64,000 bases of DNA. Origin: Taxillus chinensis. Lineage: Eukaryota > Streptophyta > Magnoliopsida > Santalales > Loranthaceae. The notes beneath the pieces are model-generated. The model saw only the letters and a list, made by a program, of their open reading frames with translations, ran no database searches and had not been told where the DNA came from. The stretch is taken from assembly GCA_023512835.1 (NCBI GenBank), contig CM042090.1:50574996-50638995 (forward strand), in the 5' to 3' direction. Shown here one piece after another: positions 55,281 to 64,000 of the stretch (its first letter is position 1; each line of letters begins with the position of its first letter). Made by a program: the position numbers and the translations under genes.

Positions 55281-55896
55281 AATTCAACACTTTAGAGAGT
55301 TAGGTCTAGAACTAGGATTAGGAGGTTGTTTTTTGTACTGTTGTATATATTTAAGTGTCGTGCTAAGTTGTTTTTTTTCTAGATAAAATTGTGATTTACT
55401 TATTTTTTAACAATTGTCGTTTACGCTTTAACTACCATGATAGTTGTGATTTACTGCTTTCCATACTTGTTGCATTCATGCATAACCCTATACCCGGGTT
55501 TAGCACAATTTAGGTTAGCGAGGTTCAGTATGGTCCCCAACGCGTTGATCATTATCCGCAATGGGGCCTCGGACTCCTCACTCAAGCTTGAGGTTCTTTT
55601 AAGGCACGTCCTTTTAAGATCCCCCTCCGATAAATCCCATGGTGTACGGAGCCCTCTATTGAGGAAGTTTGGGAACCAACGAATAAGATAGGTGTAGCAA
55701 TAAAGCCCATCAGGGGCATTGACCCACATTTTGTTTGCTCATTCCATGTCATGCTAACCATTGTTTTGTAGGGTAGTCCTTAAGTCATCCCCTGTACATA
55801 TTAGCTTTTTTTTACTATTGGTTTATTCTTTATCCTGTCTGACTGCCTTGATATATATTAACCTGTCATCATGCATAACATGACATTCATATAGGC
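55281..55896 (+). other. Element E leader
   Basis: About 615 bases between PBS and ORF1, T-rich, with no family-like frame. The last ~50 bases (AACCTGTCATCATGCATAAC...) recall the leader before F's ORF1 (GCACACATTCATTTAGG). Confidence 0.6.
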
Positions 55897-57336
55897 ATGG
55901 CAACTTTTAGTCATCTCCTAAAAGGCCCCCAGGACAAGGAGGCTGTCGCAGTGGTGGCCCAAGCATCTAGAGACATTCAACTTCGCCTTGGAGATTTTCC
56001 GCCAGGAGAAGCCCACAAGGCGGAACATGTTATCATAGAAGATCAGCTGGACTACACTAAGGAGGTGCAGACAATATGGAGGCAGTGGTCAGACGAAAGG
56101 AAAAGCATATACATACAACAGTTTGGGGATTTGCTCCATGTGACCGAACTACTGGCCGATAAGGATATGCTTGGGGTAGCCATATATTTCTGGGAGCCTC
56201 GACGGCGGTGCTTTGACTTCAACGGCATAGATCTTGTTCCCACAATAGAAGAATACAGAAGATTATTGGATATCCCCGTGGAAAACAAAATGAAGATCTA
56301 TCTACCAGAGCCCAGAAGATCATGTCGAAGGGCCTTCGCTGAGATAATGGGAAAGCCAGTATGGGACTCACCGGCGGTCACAACCTATGGTGGACGGGAA
56401 TATCTTCCATGGGAAACAATCAAAGAAATAATACAGACCGCAACAGAAGCAAGGGCATACAAACTGCTTACACTAGCTATATATGGGCTAGTCATTTTCC
56501 CGAGGATACCGGCCCACATCGATGGAGCAATTGTAGATTTGGTCCAACAGGTGCTCAAAGGATGTGACTCTACTCCTGCTATCTTGGCCGAAACCATTCG
56601 ATCTCTTACTTATCTGAGGATTAAAGGCTCGGGACAGTTCATGGGGTGCCTACCTCTCCTATGTACCTGGTTGCAAGGTCATTTCCCCTGTAGTGTTCAT
56701 CATTTTCCTGCTGTTTATCAAGTACTAGCCACAACACTACTAGATATTCTGCTCAGCAAGTGGAGCCTACCTAAAGACTTTGAAAGCTGGAAAAAGAAGT
56801 CAGAGAACCTCACGAGTTCGACATTACCTGGACTGCTCCTTGGATACCGGTGGTCTCCATGACATATAGCTGCAGGGACTACAATTGGGTTCCACTTTTA
56901 GGTCCCTGGGAAGGAACTGCATATGCACCACTGCAGGTGGGAAGACAAGTGGGGCGTCATCAGATTATCGCCATACTATTTGGCATGGAAGAGTGTGACT
57001 TCACTTACAGCAGAACCATGCTCACAGAAGAAGGCAACAAGATGTATCAGGCATGGTCCACACCACACAAGATCCAACCCAAACAGTTCAAAACCTGGTG
57101 TTTACCCCGCATACATATCTTGGAGGGCACAACACAAGCCACAGCTAACTTCAGACATGAAGGCTATCCTCCAGGAGAATCAGACTTTAAGGCAGTAGAT
57201 CCAGAGGCTAGAAGCATCGTTAGAAGGAGCTCTTCAGAGGTTGCAGCTGAGGGAAAACCAAATAGAGACCATATTAAAACAGAGGGAGGAAGCAGGTGAG
57301 CGACCACCCCAGAGGAAGAGGCGCCGTGCTACTTAG
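55897..57336 (+). pseudogene. Element E ORF1 (DUF7745-like), frameshifted
   Basis: Starts MATFSHLLKGPQDKEAVAVV. It shares with F's ORF1 the blocks TIWRQWSDERKSIYIQQF, FWEPRRRCFDFNGIDLVPTI, EPRRSCRRAFA, LPWETIKEII, LVIFPRIPAHIDGAIVDLV, PAILAETIRSLTYLR and GCLPLLCTWLQGHFPCSV. Frame is lost near 56810, regained in another frame from 56850 (YSCRDYNWVPLLGPWEGTAY), and shifts back near 57170. The end is a coiled coil finishing in a basic tail (PQRKRRRAT) at TAG 57334. Function is unknown; a basic tail and coiled coil suggest nucleic-acid or self-association (inference). Confidence 0.8.
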
Positions 57337-57432
57337 GAGATGACTAGAAGAGTGCTTTAAGATCATGTACCACTAGCCTTCATTTTCCATGGCATTTCAG
57401 CATTGAATGTTTGTATTGTGTGTTTGATTTGT

Positions 57433-57438
57433 AATAAA
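57433..57438 (+). terminator. AATAAA after ORF1 of element E
   Basis: AATAAA 97 bases after the ORF1 stop and 171 bases before the gag-like ATG (57609), followed by a T-rich stretch. It is the counterpart of the site at 52303 in F. Confidence 0.4.
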
Positions 57439-57608
57439 GTTGTTTGTTTTTCTAACCCTCCGCATATACATTCCATGCATACATGCATATCAAATAAAAA
57501 AATCAAATAAAAGTTCCCTTGTACCCAGGTGGGTAGCAGCGTCTCTCCAGGATTGCGCGCTCTTACAATCTCAGATCTCGCCGCAATCAAGTATCACAGC
57601 CACAACCG

Positions 57609-57674
57609 ATGGCAAACGAAGCAGAAAACTGACTCATGGGTTTAGAACAATCACAACAAGCCCTGCAGGGGCGA
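57609..57674 (+). pseudogene. Element E gag start, truncated
   Basis: ATG 57609 opens MANEAEN, then TGA (F has an Arg codon here), then LMGLEQSQQALQG in the same frame. It ends at the junction with the copia LTR. Confidence 0.6.
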
Positions 57675-59240
57675 ACACTATTAAGAAAATAGGACTCGTA
57701 GACTCGTAGATCAAAAGTCGCAGAGTCGAAGCCTTCGAACAGTGTAAAGAAAACTGGACTCGTAGACTCGTAGGTTGAAGGTCAAAGAGTCGATACTATA
57801 AAGATTGGCAAACAAATGAAACTGTAACTCAATGGTCGTAGAGTCGTAGACTCATAAACTCAAGGGACATCAGTTTATGAGCCTCTGAAGAACAGTCACT
57901 ATAGAGAAATTGTCAACACTTCCAGACTCGGAGATCGATGACGGAGAGTTGTAGCTAAAGGCTTGTAGCTATACAGGAACTCAGTTTATGAGCCTCTGAA
58001 ATACTAAGGAAGAAAAGCGAAGTTGAAGACTCGTAGAGTCGAAGATTTTCAGACCACTTAGTCAAATATAGTAAACTGAGAGACCCGAAGATCGTAGACC
58101 CGCAGAACTAGAGTCGTAGACTCGTAGCTACAATAACAGGTTGATTAGCTGAACTCAAAGAAGTCACTCTAAGCACCATTCGAAGAGTCGCAGACTCATA
58201 GAGTCGTAGACTTCAGTTAATAGAGTGACACAAAAGACTAATCTAACCTAAACTCTAGCCTCGGAGACTCGAAGAAATGAGTCGTAGACTCACAGAAACG
58301 CGGTAAAGCCTGAAGCAAACTTTTGCCACTTTCAACAGGTTCTAATTGAAATCTTCGAGTCACCGAACCTACGAGGCATCTACCTCTGAGGCAAACTTAC
58401 AACCCTAAACACAACCACTTAGCGATATTAGCGATATTGTCAGCTAGGGTTTGTATAGCAAGTCTACGCCGTCCCGAGCAGTTGAGCGCATTAATGACAC
58501 ATTAATTGCTGCGAACTACCATCCACGGATGAACGGCCAAGATCGACTGCATGCCAAATACACAGTATGGGCATCTCATCTGCAAATCAAAGCAGATCAA
58601 CCCATCCCCTGACATTCCGCATTCTCAGTGGCGGGAAGTTAGTCTGTCGGGATGGACATCATGGCGCACGAGCACTTTAATCTTAAAAATATATCTCTCA
58701 CGCACTTAACGATAAAATCAAGAGTTTAACCTCTCTCTCAAAAGAAGGAAACACATAGAACACAAGATATTGGTTCTGACGGACTTAGGGGGAAAAATAA
58801 TCTTTAGTAGAACGAGATAAGGTTTTCCAACACAAGAAAAAGGGAGAGACTCTGAGAGAACTCTGATATGTGCTGTGCGCCGCGGTGAATCAAGAAGAAG
58901 AGAGTAATCCATCTGATTATTCAAGAATCTTTTGTTCATCAAAGATCTAGCACTTCCATTAAGTCTAATCTCTGTGTTGTTTTCCACACATCGATCTATC
59001 ATAAACCATCACTTTCATAACTGAGATCTTTGGAGAAAATAGCATTTACTCTCTTCTCAGTTTTGTCTGATAGTTCATCATCACTCACGTTATCGCTCAC
59101 AAAACTCCTGTGATCTTCTTCATAAATACTTCCATCATAGTGATCTGTAGAGGAATCCAAAACCAGCTAATAGTATAGCTTCCGCAAACGAAGAAAGTCT
59201 ATTCACCCCCCCCCTTTCTAGACTCACTTTGGGACCTACA
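57675..59240 (+). repeat. 5'-truncated copy of element C's LTR
   Basis: Plus-sense text matching the reverse complement of element C's 5' LTR from about 27280 leftward, ending CTTTGGGACCTACA at 59240 after a C-run (59206-59214). About 420 bp of the LTR start (27285-27702 in C) are missing. The left junction lies in E's gag with no target duplication, so this is a deletion joint. No PBS follows. Confidence 0.87.
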
Positions 59241-60510
59241 GAAGACTTGTTAAACTCTTATGGTAATGCATGAGTCATGTTGTGTATGATGATGTAGTTT
59301 TCTCAAAATTCTTTGTCGTTTTTCAAAATTCTTTTTTTTTTTAAATAATAAAAAATAAAAAATAAAAAAATTCCCAAGCAGAGTTTTCTTGAACATTCCA
59401 TGCATGGGGATATCAGCATGGAGCCCCGGTCTCTTGGACCAAAGATAGAACAAAAAGCATAAGTCATCCACTGGCCTCTTTCCCGGCGGAGGAGAAGGAT
59501 TTACAAACTTAATCATAAAGTCACATACATTCATGCATCTTCATACATCATTAGCATACATCCTAGCATGTTTGTTTTTCTTACTCACAGGATTATCCGT
59601 ATATCAGAATGGCATGAGGATTCATCTCATGATCTACCAACAATTAAGCTTCAAAGACAGATGAGGACTCACCCTCGACAAATAGAATTCCCTTTCAAAA
59701 TGTAAGAACAAATCCCGGCAGACCTAGATCGTAAGCCCAAGCATGACTCTTGAGTGGTAATCTCGTAGAGCGATCTCTTAGAGTGAACTCATAGAGGGAG
59801 CCATGATAAAGTCACCTATCCATAGCCCAAGATGCTATCTCACTATCATTCGACCCAAGATGTCGTATTTGGCCCAAGAAGCTGTCCTTACAGCCCAAGA
59901 CGCTGGTTGACCCAAGATGTCATCTTCGGCCCAATAAGCCATTCTCATAGCCCAAGAAGCTAATTGACCCATGATGTCACTCATTTTCGACCCAAGATGT
60001 CGTATCATAGCCTAAGAAGCTATTCGGCCCAAGAAGCCACCCTCATAGCCCAAGAAGCTAATCGACCCAAGATGTCACTCATTTTTGACCCAAGAGGTCG
60101 TATCATATCCCAAGAAGCTATTCGGCCTAAGAAGATACCCTCATAGCCCAAGAAACTAATCGACCCAAGATGTCACTCATTTTCGACCCAAGATGTCATA
60201 TCATAGCCCAAAAAGCCACTCTCATAGCCCAAGAAGCTAATCGACCCAAGATATCACTCATTTTCAACCCAAGATGTCATATCATAGCCCAAGAAGCTAT
60301 TCGGCCCAAGAAGCCATCCTCATAGCCCAAGAAGCTAATCAACCCAAGATGTCATAACATAGCCCAAGAAGCTATTCGGCCCAAGAAGCCACCCTCATAA
60401 CCAAAAAATATCGCATCAATCTCACATCAATGCCAAACTCCAAGGAGATCTAACCATTCAAAATGGGTATTTGGTTATCTTTGTACATCATTTGCATACA
60501 AACAATGCAC
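59241..60510 (+). other. Element F 3' region with tandem repeats
   Basis: Non-coding DNA before the polypurine tract. It holds GTAGAGCGATCTC...AGTGAACTC (59765-59795), shared with element D's 3' region (35965), then tandem repeats at 59820-60405 and a short conserved run TCTTTGTACATCATTTGCATAC (60479-60500), also in D (36921). I see no gene. Confidence 0.75.
59820..60405 (+). repeat. Tandem repeat in element F's 3' region
   Basis: A compound array of ~20-25 bp monomers (AGCCCAAGAAGCTA, GACCCAAGATGTC, GGCCCAAGAAGCC) arranged in a higher-order unit of roughly 95-100 bp repeated about five times with deletions. Sequence is unrelated to the 29-30 bp array in element D at the same position. Confidence 0.88.
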
Positions 60511-60523
60511 AAAGAGGGGCAGT
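60511..60523 (+). other. Polypurine tract of element F
   Basis: AAAGAGGGGCAGT directly before TGTTGTACCCC. Confidence 0.85.
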
Positions 60524-60717
60524 TGTTGTACCCCATTTTGACCGGGTTAGATCGCAACCGTACTTGGCAAAGGACCACTTTGGGAGACCTTTATATGCCC
60601 CAAGACAAGCTCTAAGTGATAGAGGATGACATTTGGAGGACAATACACTTGACCACACTTGATTCCAAGAAGAAATGAAATGATTAGGACAAAAGTGCCA
60701 AGTTGAATTGGACAACT

Positions 60718-61270
60718 GGTGTGTAGCCCGCTATTTTGCCGATGACTTCCCCGATACGTGTCGTAATCCAACAAACTCAATTGCGCTGAGTAGATAACAC
60801 CTTTATCTGTCATTTCCAATTGGTTTGAGATTTTTCCAGGCTATATTCAATTAATTATGATTTTTCGAAGTTGGCAACCAAATCTGGTACAAATTTGGGA
60901 GAGACAGCCGGTGCGCAGCGCACTATTTTGCCAATAACTCCTTCAATACTAGTTGGAATTGAACAAAGTCACTTGAATTGGTTAGATAACATCTTTATCT
61001 ATCATTTGAAATTGGTTTGACATTATTCCAGGCTATATTCAATTAGTTATGATTTTTTGAAGTTGGTGATCAAGTTTGGGTGGAACAACCGATATGCAGT
61101 GCACTATTTTACTAATAACTTCCTTAATACTTATTGTAATTCAACAAAGTCAATTGCATTCGTTATATAACATCTTTATTTATCATCTCCAACTGGTTTG
61201 AGGATAATCCATATTCTGTACAATTAACTATGAATTTTTGAATCTGACGGGCAGAATGCTCCCACTATCA
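60718..61270 (+). repeat. ~185-bp tandem triplication in the T2 LTR
   Basis: Three diverged copies starting near 60718, 60910 and 61091 (spacing 192 and 181 bp), each with GCTATTTTGCC or CACTATTTT, a CAACAAA(G/C)TCA block, ATAACA(T/C)CTTTAT and AATTGGTTTGA. Confidence 0.85.
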
Positions 61271-61639
61271 TGTACCTCTGTGCGGTGTTTCCCCATTTTC
61301 TCTTAAATGGTTGATCCTTTTTGAGTGATTACAATTTCTGGAGATAGATGACAGAATTTCAAGAAAAACAAGACCAATTTGGCCCTAATCCGAGCTCTGT
61401 GGAGAAAGTTATGAATTTTTGAAGTTGCTCCAAAAATCTACCTTATTTTCCACGAATTTTGGTTCTTCATATGCATGTTTGTCCCACATTGGCAGTTTTG
61501 CTTCTCCTTTGCCCAGTATATATACAAAGACACTCTCCTTACACAGCAAGTGAGAACAAGAAAGGCCTAAGGAAGCCCAAGTAGAGGTGCCATGTGGTGA
61601 CCAAGCCCACACACAGAAATTTTTGGGGAAACCCAAATC

Positions 61640-62095
61640 CGGTGGTCAAACTTGGTCAAATCCGGACTAAGCCCAAATTCGGCAATCAAACTTTGTCAAA
61701 TCCGGACTAAGCCCGTTGATGTGGACTAAGCCCAAATCCGGTGGTCAAACTTGGTCAAATCCAGAGTAAGCCCAAATCTGGTGGTCAAACTTGGTCAAAT
61801 CCGAGCTAAGCCCACTGATGCGGAATAAGGACTTACTGATGCGGAATAAGGACCTACTGATGCGGACTAAGCCCAAATTCGGTGGTCAAACTTGTTCAAA
61901 TCCGAGCTAAGCCCACTGATACGGACCATCTACACTTTCAACCAACCCCTCTCCTTTACGTACCACGCTGCTTGGTCAAATCCGAGCTGAGCCCATTGAT
62001 GCGGAATAAGCTTATTAGTGCGGAATAAGGACCTACTGATGCGGAATAAGGCCACTGATCCGGAATAAGCTCAAATCCGGAGGTCAAACCTGGTC
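61640..62095 (+). repeat. Minisatellite in the T2 LTR
   Basis: Mixed tandem units of 30-40 bp: AAATCCGGTGGTCAAACTTG with GTCAAATCCGGACTAAGCCC, and ACTGATGCGGAATAAGGACC. The second core is shared with the copia solo LTRs at 18183 and 44755. Confidence 0.87.
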
Positions 62096-63806
62096 AATAA
62101 TTTGGAAAAACTCCAAAATAGCTCCTCTACAGGTCTAGGAGTGACTTCAAAGCACCGAGACTCTGAAAAATCCAGAAAATTCTTTTTAAGTGCATTAAAT
62201 GCCACCAGTGTCTCGGAACCCCCTTTTCAAGCGTGGTTATTAAGGAGTCTCCGAATATTAATTTCAAATGTCTCGGAACTCCATTTTTGAGCATAGGGAC
62301 AGAAGACCTCTGTAATTAAATGTCATTTTCCTCGGGACATCACAATTGACCCTAGGGACTGCATAACTATTAATTCCCAATGGCTCCAAAACATCCGGAA
62401 ATGCATTCAGCCCTTACCCACCAAGGCGTCCAAGTACAACAGAGGATTAAATAATCTCAAATGATTTATTTATTTTCAGGCATTGGGACTCCTTTTTCAA
62501 AGTACGGGAACTGTGAATTATTGTAAATCACTGGGAACCGAGAATCCCATTTCTGAAGTCATTAATTCATTGGAACGATGTAGTTGACTCATGGGGACTG
62601 TAAGGCATCCAATAAATGCCAAGGCACGGGCTGTCTCCCCGGGGATTCCTATAAATAGACTGCCCCAAGAGGCAGGGAGGAGAATTATCAAGTATCAGAG
62701 GAGGTAATTCCGAGAGAGAGCTTTCTGACTAAATTTCCGAGAGATAAAAACGAGAGGGAGAGAGAGAGTATCCTGGGAATCACAAAGAGATATATACTCA
62801 TTTTCTAAGGGAAAAAGCACCCAGAATCACTGTTCGTCTTCATGGGGAGGAGTTGACACTGGAAAAGTTCTTTTTCTAACCTTTGTGCTTTCAAGAAACT
62901 CTTTGAAGGCATTACTCGAAAGGAAAAGGGGCTCCCACCTGCATCATTTTCTTTCCTCCAGGTTCTCTACTTCTATTTATCTTTTTCCTACGCTGTTTTC
63001 AAACATAAAACCCAAAAGCTGCTCTTTTTTCCTTTTTTTCCTTATCTCTCTAAAGTTAAAAAACGAAAATACAAAAAACAAACATCTTGCATCTCTTTTT
63101 TTCTTCCTTTATTATTTTAAAAAAAATAATAAAATGTAAAAACTCAAAAAATTAAATCTTTTCTAGAAAATTTAAACAAGGCATGGGCGGTCATGAGGAT
63201 TGAGCCCTAGATGTTCATATCCTAGTCTACCTGGGCTAATATTAATTGTGGCAGTATTTCCATTTGAATTCAAATTGTTTTCATTTTGTTTTCTAAAAAA
63301 AGAAAGTTCCCTTTTGTTTTCCTGAAAAATTCAATACTGTCACATGGGCCTAGATCCCACATTCTTTTTTCTAAAATTAGAATGTCCCCTTTTATTTATT
63401 TTATTAATTTTTTTTTGTTGTTTTAAGGCCTAGATCCTAAAATCTTTCTTTTTCTTAAAATTAAAAATACAAAAAAACTCTTTTTTTGAATAAATAATAA
63501 ACCAAGCAAACACCCATAGATCAAGACTAGGTACCAATTGTGGGCGTTGTGGGGGTGCAAGAGCTTTTCTTTCTTCCCCACACGTAACTGACTCCCGAAC
63601 CTAATTTTCTGGAACCGTAGGCCCTTTCTTTTTCTAGGTGCCCAATCACACCTTTAATTTGTTTGGTGGCGACTCTGTGTTTTTTCTTTTCTTTAATGGT
63701 TTGTGCGAGCCTTGTGCAGGGATGACTCTAGGATCAACGGAATGAAGTAGCATGGAGTCCTTTCACAAAAGCCAACAACGAGCCCGGTCAAAAACGGGTG
63801 ATGACA

Positions 63807-64000
63807 CCTCCTACTGTGTTTCTTTTCTTTTCAGGGACCTATAAGCATTAGGTGGGAATACCAAGGTGGAAGACAGCTCTGCCATATTGCTTGCTTAAAT
63901 GTTATTCTGTGTTATGTTGTTTTGTGGGACTTTGCAATCCCAGTGGAAAATGATGTAACCCAATGGGGAGGAATTGTAAACATTTAATTGTGGTTTGAAA
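63807..64000 (+). repeat. Part of a chromovirus LTR (insertion target of element F)
   Basis: CCTCCTACTGTGTTTCTTTTCTTTTCAG (acceptor-like AG at 63833-63834), then GCATTAGGTGGGAATACC and AAGGTGGAAGAC, matching the U5-side of the LTRs at 9950-10100 and in element B. The window ends before the LTR end. Confidence 0.85.

Larger units (their letters stand above)
52710..57674 (+). mobile_element. Element E: 5' part of an Ogre-type (T1) element
   Basis: 5' LTR 52710-55261, PBS 55264-55280, leader, ORF1 and the first codons of gag, then a break at about 57675 into a truncated copia LTR. Left flank is CCACC. Gag, pol and the 3' LTR are missing. Confidence 0.85.
50490..63806 (+). mobile_element. Element F: Ogre-type element remnant (ORF1, gag start, 3' region, 3' LTR)
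   Basis: Pieces in order: leader 50490-50666, ORF1 50667-52196, gag start 52465-52709, then element E and a truncated copia LTR, then F's likely 3' region 59241-60523 and its 3' LTR 60524-63806. Assigning the 3' part to the same element rests on its LTR being of a different family (T2) from E's LTR (T1), and on E lying inside F's gag. Pol of both F and E is missing, probably removed by the deletion ending at 57675. F lies in a chromovirus LTR, with right flank CCTCC. Confidence 0.65.
60524..63806 (+). repeat. 3' LTR of element F (T2 family)
   Basis: 3283 bp, starting TGTTGTACCCCATTTTGACC and ending AAACGGGTGATGACA. Only the ends resemble T1 LTRs; the body differs. It contains an ~185-bp triplication, a GCGGAATAAGG minisatellite, a TATAAATAG box at 62650-62658 with a GA-rich leader after it, and TGGCGACTCT at 63667-63676. 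The short ORFs have no family match. Right flank is CCTCC, inside a chromovirus LTR. Confidence 0.85.

Overview
This window reads as repeat-dense, heterochromatin-like nuclear DNA of a flowering plant, probably a eudicot (an inference from the repeat families only). I recognise no host gene, tRNA, rRNA or CRISPR array. Almost all of it can be assigned to nested LTR retrotransposons: Ty3/gypsy chromoviruses of the Tekay/Del type, Ty3/gypsy Tat/Ogre-type elements, and a Ty1/copia element that resembles SIRE/Maximus. One non-autonomous hAT-like DNA element is also present. Every coding region is disrupted by stop codons, frameshifts, insertions or truncation, so none is annotated as functional.

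Layout, left to right. (1) 1-7311: chromovirus A on the minus strand, cut by the window edge. Its 5' LTR (3461-7311) holds a plus-strand solo LTR (3649-5367, target duplication ATTAC). (2) 7312-10280: 3' end of plus-strand chromovirus G, which hosts A, with its polypurine tract and 3' LTR. G lies in another chromovirus LTR, of which 10281-11731 is the right part. (3) 11732-12344: possible minus-sense LTR fragment or gene start. 12345-13611 is non-coding. (4) 13612-27702: copia element C on the minus strand. Its gag-pol is one reading frame broken only by stop codons and by a solo LTR (18183-19559, GAGAC). Its 5' LTR contains an Ogre-type solo LTR (20997-25807, AGTAG), which contains a chromovirus solo LTR (23589-25549, ATGGC). 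(5) 27703-27835: scrap of chromovirus gag. (6) 27836-50489: 5'-truncated Tat/Ogre element D, with RT, two RNase H domains, integrase, a repeat-rich 3' region and a 3' LTR. Its 3' region holds a solo LTR of its own family (31501-35068, ATCAG), itself hit by a hAT-like element. Its 3' LTR holds chromovirus B. (7) 37641-48469: chromovirus B on the minus strand, the only element with both LTRs, PBS, PPT and target duplication (GTCTT). Its leader carries another copia solo LTR (44755-46199, CTTTC). (8) 50490-63806: remains of Ogre-type element F (ORF1, gag start, 3' repeats, 3' LTR), interrupted by the 5' part of a second one, E (52710-57674), and by a truncated C-type LTR (57675-59240). (9) 63807-64000: part of another chromovirus LTR, the target into which F inserted.

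The genes of each element would once have worked together as gag-protease-RT-RNase H-integrase polyproteins under LTR promoters. The most useful points are structural: five or more nesting levels, six solo LTRs with perfect 5-bp target duplications, a mosaic LTR pair in element B, a conserved splice-like donor/acceptor pair inside the chromovirus LTRs, a primer-binding-site-like motif inside the Ogre LTRs, an extra ORF1 followed by AATAAA in both Ogre copies, and coding decay dominated by stop codons that C-to-T changes could explain.
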